This document shows positions 48,955 through 52,162 of a DNA stretch of 52,162 nt, one piece after another. The DNA comes from Flavobacteriales bacterium UBA7612 (lineage in GTDB: Bacteria > Bacteroidota > Bacteroidia > Flavobacteriales > Weeksellaceae): NCBI GenBank assembly GCA_002484335.1, contig DLJQ01000016.1, positions 7,136 to 59,297 on the forward strand. The letters run 5' to 3'. The notes under the pieces are model-generated. The model worked only from the letters and a program-made list of their open reading frames with translations. It was not told where the DNA came from and made no database searches. The position numbers were made by a program, and so were the translations under genes. Positions within the stretch are counted from its first letter, which is position 1. Every line of letters begins with the position of its first letter.

Positions 48955-50814
48955 ATGAAAAAAATAACTATGGTTTTATATTTTGTAGGTCAGAGTATTT
49001 TTGCTCAAAATATAAATGATACCATTGCGATAGGAGAAGTATCTATTTTAGATAATCGTCTTAATACACCTTTATCTAAAGAGAATAGAAATATATATGT
49101 TATTGATAAGGCTGAAATAAATAAGTTACCAGTACGTACAATACAAGAGGTTTTACAATATGCTGCTGGAGTAGATTTACGTCAAAGAGGACCTTTTGGT
49201 TCCCAAGCAGATATTTCATTAGATGGCGGTAGTTTTGAACAAACTTTAATTTTATTGAATGGAATAAAAATTATGGACCATCAAACAGCTCATAATGCCC
49301 TTAATTTACCAATACCCTTAGAAGCTGTAGAAAAAATTGAAATTATTCGTGGGCCAGCTGCAAGGGTTTATGGTAATAATAGTTTAACTGGTGTTATTAA
49401 TGTTGTAACTCGTAAGCCAACTAAAACTGGTATTTACGCTCATACTTATTTAGGAACTAATTTTGAAAAAGATACAGAAGATACAGGTGATACATTTATA
49501 AATAGGGGTATTCATTTGGGAGCTAATTTTGCAAAAGAAAAACATCAACATCAGATTTTTGCTAGCCATGATTGGGGAAATGGTTATAGATATAATACTG
49601 CTTTCGAAAATAATAAATTATATTATCAAGGTAATTTTGAGTTTAATGATAAAAATAGTCTTATAGCTTCTTATGGATATGTAAAGAATGGATTTGGAGC
49701 AAATGGATTTTATGCAGCGCCAGGAGATAAAAATTCTAAAGAGATTGTAGAGACAACATTGGCTACATTACAGTCTAAACATCAATTGGCAGATAGATGG
49801 TCATTAGCTCCTAGATTAAGTTATCGTTATAATTTTGATGATTATCGTTATTTTAAAAATAATTTAAATTCAGCTCGTTCAAAACATTATTCAAATTCTA
49901 TTTCAGGAGAAATAAATTCTACATATCAATTAAATAAAGGGCAGATTGGATTGGGAGCAGAATATAGAAATGAACAAATAAACTCAACAAGTATAAAAAA
50001 TCATACAAGAAATAATGTAGGTTTTTATGCAGAGTATAAAACTGACCTTACAAGTAAATTAAATGTAAATGTAGGTACTTATGTAAATTACAATTCACAA
50101 TATGGTTGGAAGGCTTTTCCTGGGATTGATGCAAGTTATACAGTTACAACGAATCTTAAGTTAGTTGCAAATGCAGGAACTAGTCAACGTATACCATCTT
50201 TTACTGATTTATATTTAGATCAAAGGCCAGGTAATATAGGTAATCCCGCGATTGAATCTGAGAAAGCATTTCAAACAGAATTTGGCTTTAAATATAATAA
50301 AAGAAGTTTTAGTTTTAATGGGTATTATTTTTACCGATCAATCACAGATTTTATTGATTGGGTTCGTTTAACAACTAATGAACCTTGGCAAGCAAATAAT
50401 TTTGGAGATTTAAAAACAAATGGATTTAATACAAAAGTTGCTTATCAATTTAATTTAGGGAATAAACAATTGTTAAAAGTATCTGCAAGTTATTCTTATT
50501 TAGATCCAAAATTTGAAAATGTTGATGATAAATATAACTCAAAGTATAAGATAGAAAGTTTAAAACATCAGTTTATTAATACATTGGATTATCAATTAGG
50601 AAAAACAACTATTTCTTTAGCTAATCGTTATAATACTCGTCAATCTTATAAGTCTTATTGGATAACTGATTTAAGAATTAATCATAATTTTAAAAATAAT
50701 TTAAATATTTATCTTGATGCACAAAATATTTTTAATACTACTTATAATGAAGCAGGAGCAATACCTCTTCCATCTCGTTGGTTAACTTTTGGGATTAAAT
50801 TTAATGGTATATAG
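48955..50814 (+). CDS. BtuB-like TonB-dependent receptor
   Basis: A 619-residue outer membrane receptor: signal peptide 1-18 (ends IFAQ), plug domain with LPVRTIQEVLQYAAGVDLRQ and EIIRGPAARVYGNNSLTGVINVVTRKP (about 55-155), then a 22-strand barrel ending with a terminal Phe-rich strand (WLTFGIKFNGI). The closest pattern is the vitamin B12/small-cofactor receptor class and there is no SusD partner. Divergent MocR-type regulator suggests an amine- or PLP-related substrate, but this is inferred. Confidence 0.9.
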   Translation: MKKITMVLYFVGQSIFAQNINDTIAIGEVSILDNRLNTPLSKENRNIYVIDKAEINKLPVRTIQEVLQYAAGVDLRQRGPFGSQADISLDGGSFEQTLILLNGIKIMDHQTAHNALNLPIPLEAVEKIEIIRGPAARVYGNNSLTGVINVVTRKPTKTGIYAHTYLGTNFEKDTEDTGDTFINRGIHLGANFAKEKHQHQIFASHDWGNGYRYNTAFENNKLYYQGNFEFNDKNSLIASYGYVKNGFGANGFYAAPGDKNSKEIVETTLATLQSKHQLADRWSLAPRLSYRYNFDDYRYFKNNLNSARSKHYSNSISGEINSTYQLNKGQIGLGAEYRNEQINSTSIKNHTRNNVGFYAEYKTDLTSKLNVNVGTYVNYNSQYGWKAFPGIDASYTVTTNLKLVANAGTSQRIPSFTDLYLDQRPGNIGNPAIESEKAFQTEFGFKYNKRSFSFNGYYFYRSITDFIDWVRLTTNEPWQANNFGDLKTNGFNTKVAYQFNLGNKQLLKVSASYSYLDPKFENVDDKYNSKYKIESLKHQFINTLDYQLGKTTISLANRYNTRQSYKSYWITDLRINHNFKNNLNIYLDAQNIFNTTYNEAGAIPLPSRWLTFGIKFNGI

Positions 50815-50839
50815 AATTTATTTTATATAAAATAAATTT

Positions 50840-51516
50840 ATGAAAATATTAGAGTTTATATTATAATTTATTCGCAGTTATCTGCCCAAGTAGGTATAAA
50901 TACTAATACACCTGAAGCTTCATCTATATTGGATTTGACTAGTGATAATAAAGGATTTTTACCTCCTAGAGTTAGTTTAGTAAGTAGCACAGATGTTAAT
51001 ACAATAAAAAATCCAGCAACAGGTCTTATTGTATATAATATAGGAACATCAACTTTTGCAGCAGGGTATTATTATTTTAATGGTACTGAATGGAGTTTAT
51101 TTGTAAAAGCTAGCGGTAGTTCTGATTCAAGTATTGGATCTTCTATTAGAAAGCAAAGATTAACAACAGCAGGATCATCAGTTATTTTAACTTCTGCTTC
51201 AGGTCTTTTTTCTTTTAGATTAAATGGAGGTACAGGTACACAATGGCAAATTAGATATAACAGTGGATCAGGAACAAGACCTATTTCTGTATTTATTAGT
51301 GAAAATTGGACTACTAGTGGACAATCATCACAAAGTGGTAATGTAACTTTAACAGCAAATACTTGGACAAATTTTCCCAATGGTACAGCTTCAGCAACTA
51401 ATGAGTTAAATATTTTTAGGATATATGATAATACAGATGGTAGAATTATAATTTTCGAAGGGATAATAATTAATTCTAGTGGAGTAAAAGAATCAATGAT
51501 TGTTGAAGAGTTCTAA
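50840..51516 (+). pseudogene. Surface protein with out-of-frame signal peptide
   Basis: From about 50872 the frame encodes SQLSAQVGINTNTPEASSILD and then NKGFLPPRVSLVSS, the hallmark mature start of a common Bacteroidota surface protein family, continuing to 51516 (about 195 codons after the first TTG at 50929). No start codon is in this frame before that motif. An ATG at 50840 begins a signal-like MKILEFIL in another frame and hits a stop at 50864. A 1-base loss (or 2-base gain) would join them. It follows the receptor gene by 25 bases at the ATG. Probably a frameshifted gene, or a sequencing error. Confidence 0.55.
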
Positions 51517-51541
51517 AGAATCAGTATAAATTTCAATTAAT

Positions 51542-51579
51542 AAAAAAGAGAAGAATTAATATTAATTCTTCTCTTTTTT
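51542..51579. terminator. Perfect palindromic terminator
   Basis: Arms 51542-51560 and 51561-51579 are exact inverted copies (19 bp), starting with A-run and ending with T-run, 25 bases after the surface protein stop. Confidence 0.9.
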
Positions 51580-51718
51580 TATGCATAATATTATAAATTA
51601 ATATCTTAAAAATAAAATAACGTTATTTTATTGTTTTTAAACCAATTCTTTAACTATTTTTGAATTAATATATAAATTATAAATTTTCTTTATAATCTAA
51701 ATAAATAAAAAGTTCTAG

Positions 51719-51757
51719 TTAGTTCTGTATTAAACGAACTAAAATGAATTATATTTG
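51719..51757 (+). promoter_or_regulatory. Operator and -7 element before GbsR-like gene
   Basis: Inverted repeat ttagttc (51719-51725) and gaactaa (51736-51742) with a 10-base spacer, and TATATTTG at 51750-51757 matching the -7 consensus. The repeat covers the -33 region, as expected of autorepression by the downstream MarR-like regulator. Confidence 0.5.
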
Positions 51758-51780
51758 TGCAAAATTTAGATTATGATATT

Positions 51781-52162
51781 ATGAAAACAAAAAATCACGA
51801 AAATAATACAGATCTTTTTTGTTGTTTTAGTGCTTTTTTGGAACAAACTTATAAACTTCCACCATTGGCAGCAAAATTACAAGCTTACATGGTTTTAGAA
51901 TCAAATGATGAAGGTTTCACATTTGAGGAATTATTAGAAGTTTTTAATGTAAGTAAAAGTTCCTTATCTAATTCAATTAATTTTTTATTATCTATAAATC
52001 AAATAGAATACATTAATAAAATTAATTCTAGAAAGAGGTATTTTAGGTTAAACCTAAATTATTTTACAGAAAAGCTAGATTTTTTATATGAAATGATTTC
52101 ACAAGAAATTGTTTTTACAAATAAAATAAGGGATTATAAAGTTTGTAATGATTCTTTATCAA
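51781..52162 (+). CDS. GbsR/MarR-like transcriptional regulator (partial)
   Basis: The first 127 residues are present; the gene runs off the window. The pattern FSAFLEQTYKLPPLAAKLQAYMVLES, then GFTFEELLEVFNVSKSSLSNSINFLLS and a KRYFRLN wing is that of GbsR-type MarR winged-helix regulators. Such genes in Bacteroidota commonly precede RND efflux genes, which cannot be verified here. Its promoter carries an inverted-repeat operator. Confidence 0.85.
   Translation, partial: MKTKNHENNTDLFCCFSAFLEQTYKLPPLAAKLQAYMVLESNDEGFTFEELLEVFNVSKSSLSNSINFLLSINQIEYINKINSRKRYFRLNLNYFTEKLDFLYEMISQEIVFTNKIRDYKVCNDSLS

Overview
The window is very AT-rich chromosomal DNA from a member of the Bacteroidota, most likely a Flavobacteriaceae/Weeksellaceae-type bacterium. 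The evidence is the TAnnTTTG-type promoter -7 elements with upstream TTG boxes, weak ribosome binding sites, a flavobacterial sufBCDS order, a zeaxanthin-type crt cluster with a fused CrtYcd lycopene cyclase, an AQVG(I)NTNTPE-type surface protein, TonB/ExbD-style proteins and many AQ-ended signal peptides. I cannot name the genus with certainty.

Layout. 1-2000: a solitary AbiH defence gene lies between a tRNA-Arg(CCG) gene and a 13-bp copy of that tRNA's 3' end, so it looks like a very small tRNA-targeted insertion. 2050-3770: a TPP-riboswitch-controlled pair, a PnuT-type thiamine transporter and an acyl-CoA-dehydrogenase-like flavoprotein. 3860-6580: a secreted protein of unknown function, a WG-repeat protein and a YugP-type zinc peptidase. 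6755-10841: a LacI-regulated sugar operon (fructokinase-like PfkB, FucP-type symporter, ketose 3-epimerase). 11287-17494: housekeeping genes (dps, yegP-like, threonylcarbamoyl-AMP synthase, cca, pRiA4b ORF-3-like, trxB, holA, HSDR_N-domain protein). 17509-19701: a TonB-like transducer, a small membrane protein and a PstS-like lipoprotein. 20108-24140: an MFS transporter, then an iron-related set (HbpS/GlcG-like, siderophore-interacting protein, divergent AraC regulator) and an OsmC protein.

24303-29413: a compact carotenoid operon (marR-crtI-crtB-two accessory genes-crtZ-crtY) that should convert GGPP to zeaxanthin; crtE is not in the window. 29627-37086: trpS and the suf iron-sulfur assembly genes (A-type carrier, an unknown exported protein, sufB, sufC, sufD, sufS), with unusual heptad-repeat hairpins on both sides of sufC. 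37181-41000: a tail-less SSB, a DUF3037/HipA-like kinase pair, a SanA/YdcF-like protein, apt and a YbgC-like thioesterase. 41075-43689: dnaA, a low-molecular-weight protein tyrosine phosphatase and an RsmI-family methyltransferase. 43718-48869: exported glutaminase, lipocalin, alpha/beta hydrolase, Sel1-repeat protein and a MocR/GntR regulator that appears to lack the PLP lysine. 48955-52162: a divergent BtuB-like TonB-dependent receptor, a surface protein whose signal peptide is out of frame, and the start of a GbsR/MarR-like regulator cut by the window end.

Three diverged copies of an imperfect palindromic intergenic repeat (near 19.9, 24.2 and 46.3 kb) were found. Several genes (dnaA, the SanA/YdcF-like gene, the alpha/beta hydrolase) appear to start with TTG. 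All assignments are by reading the sequence; no database search or numerical computation was run.
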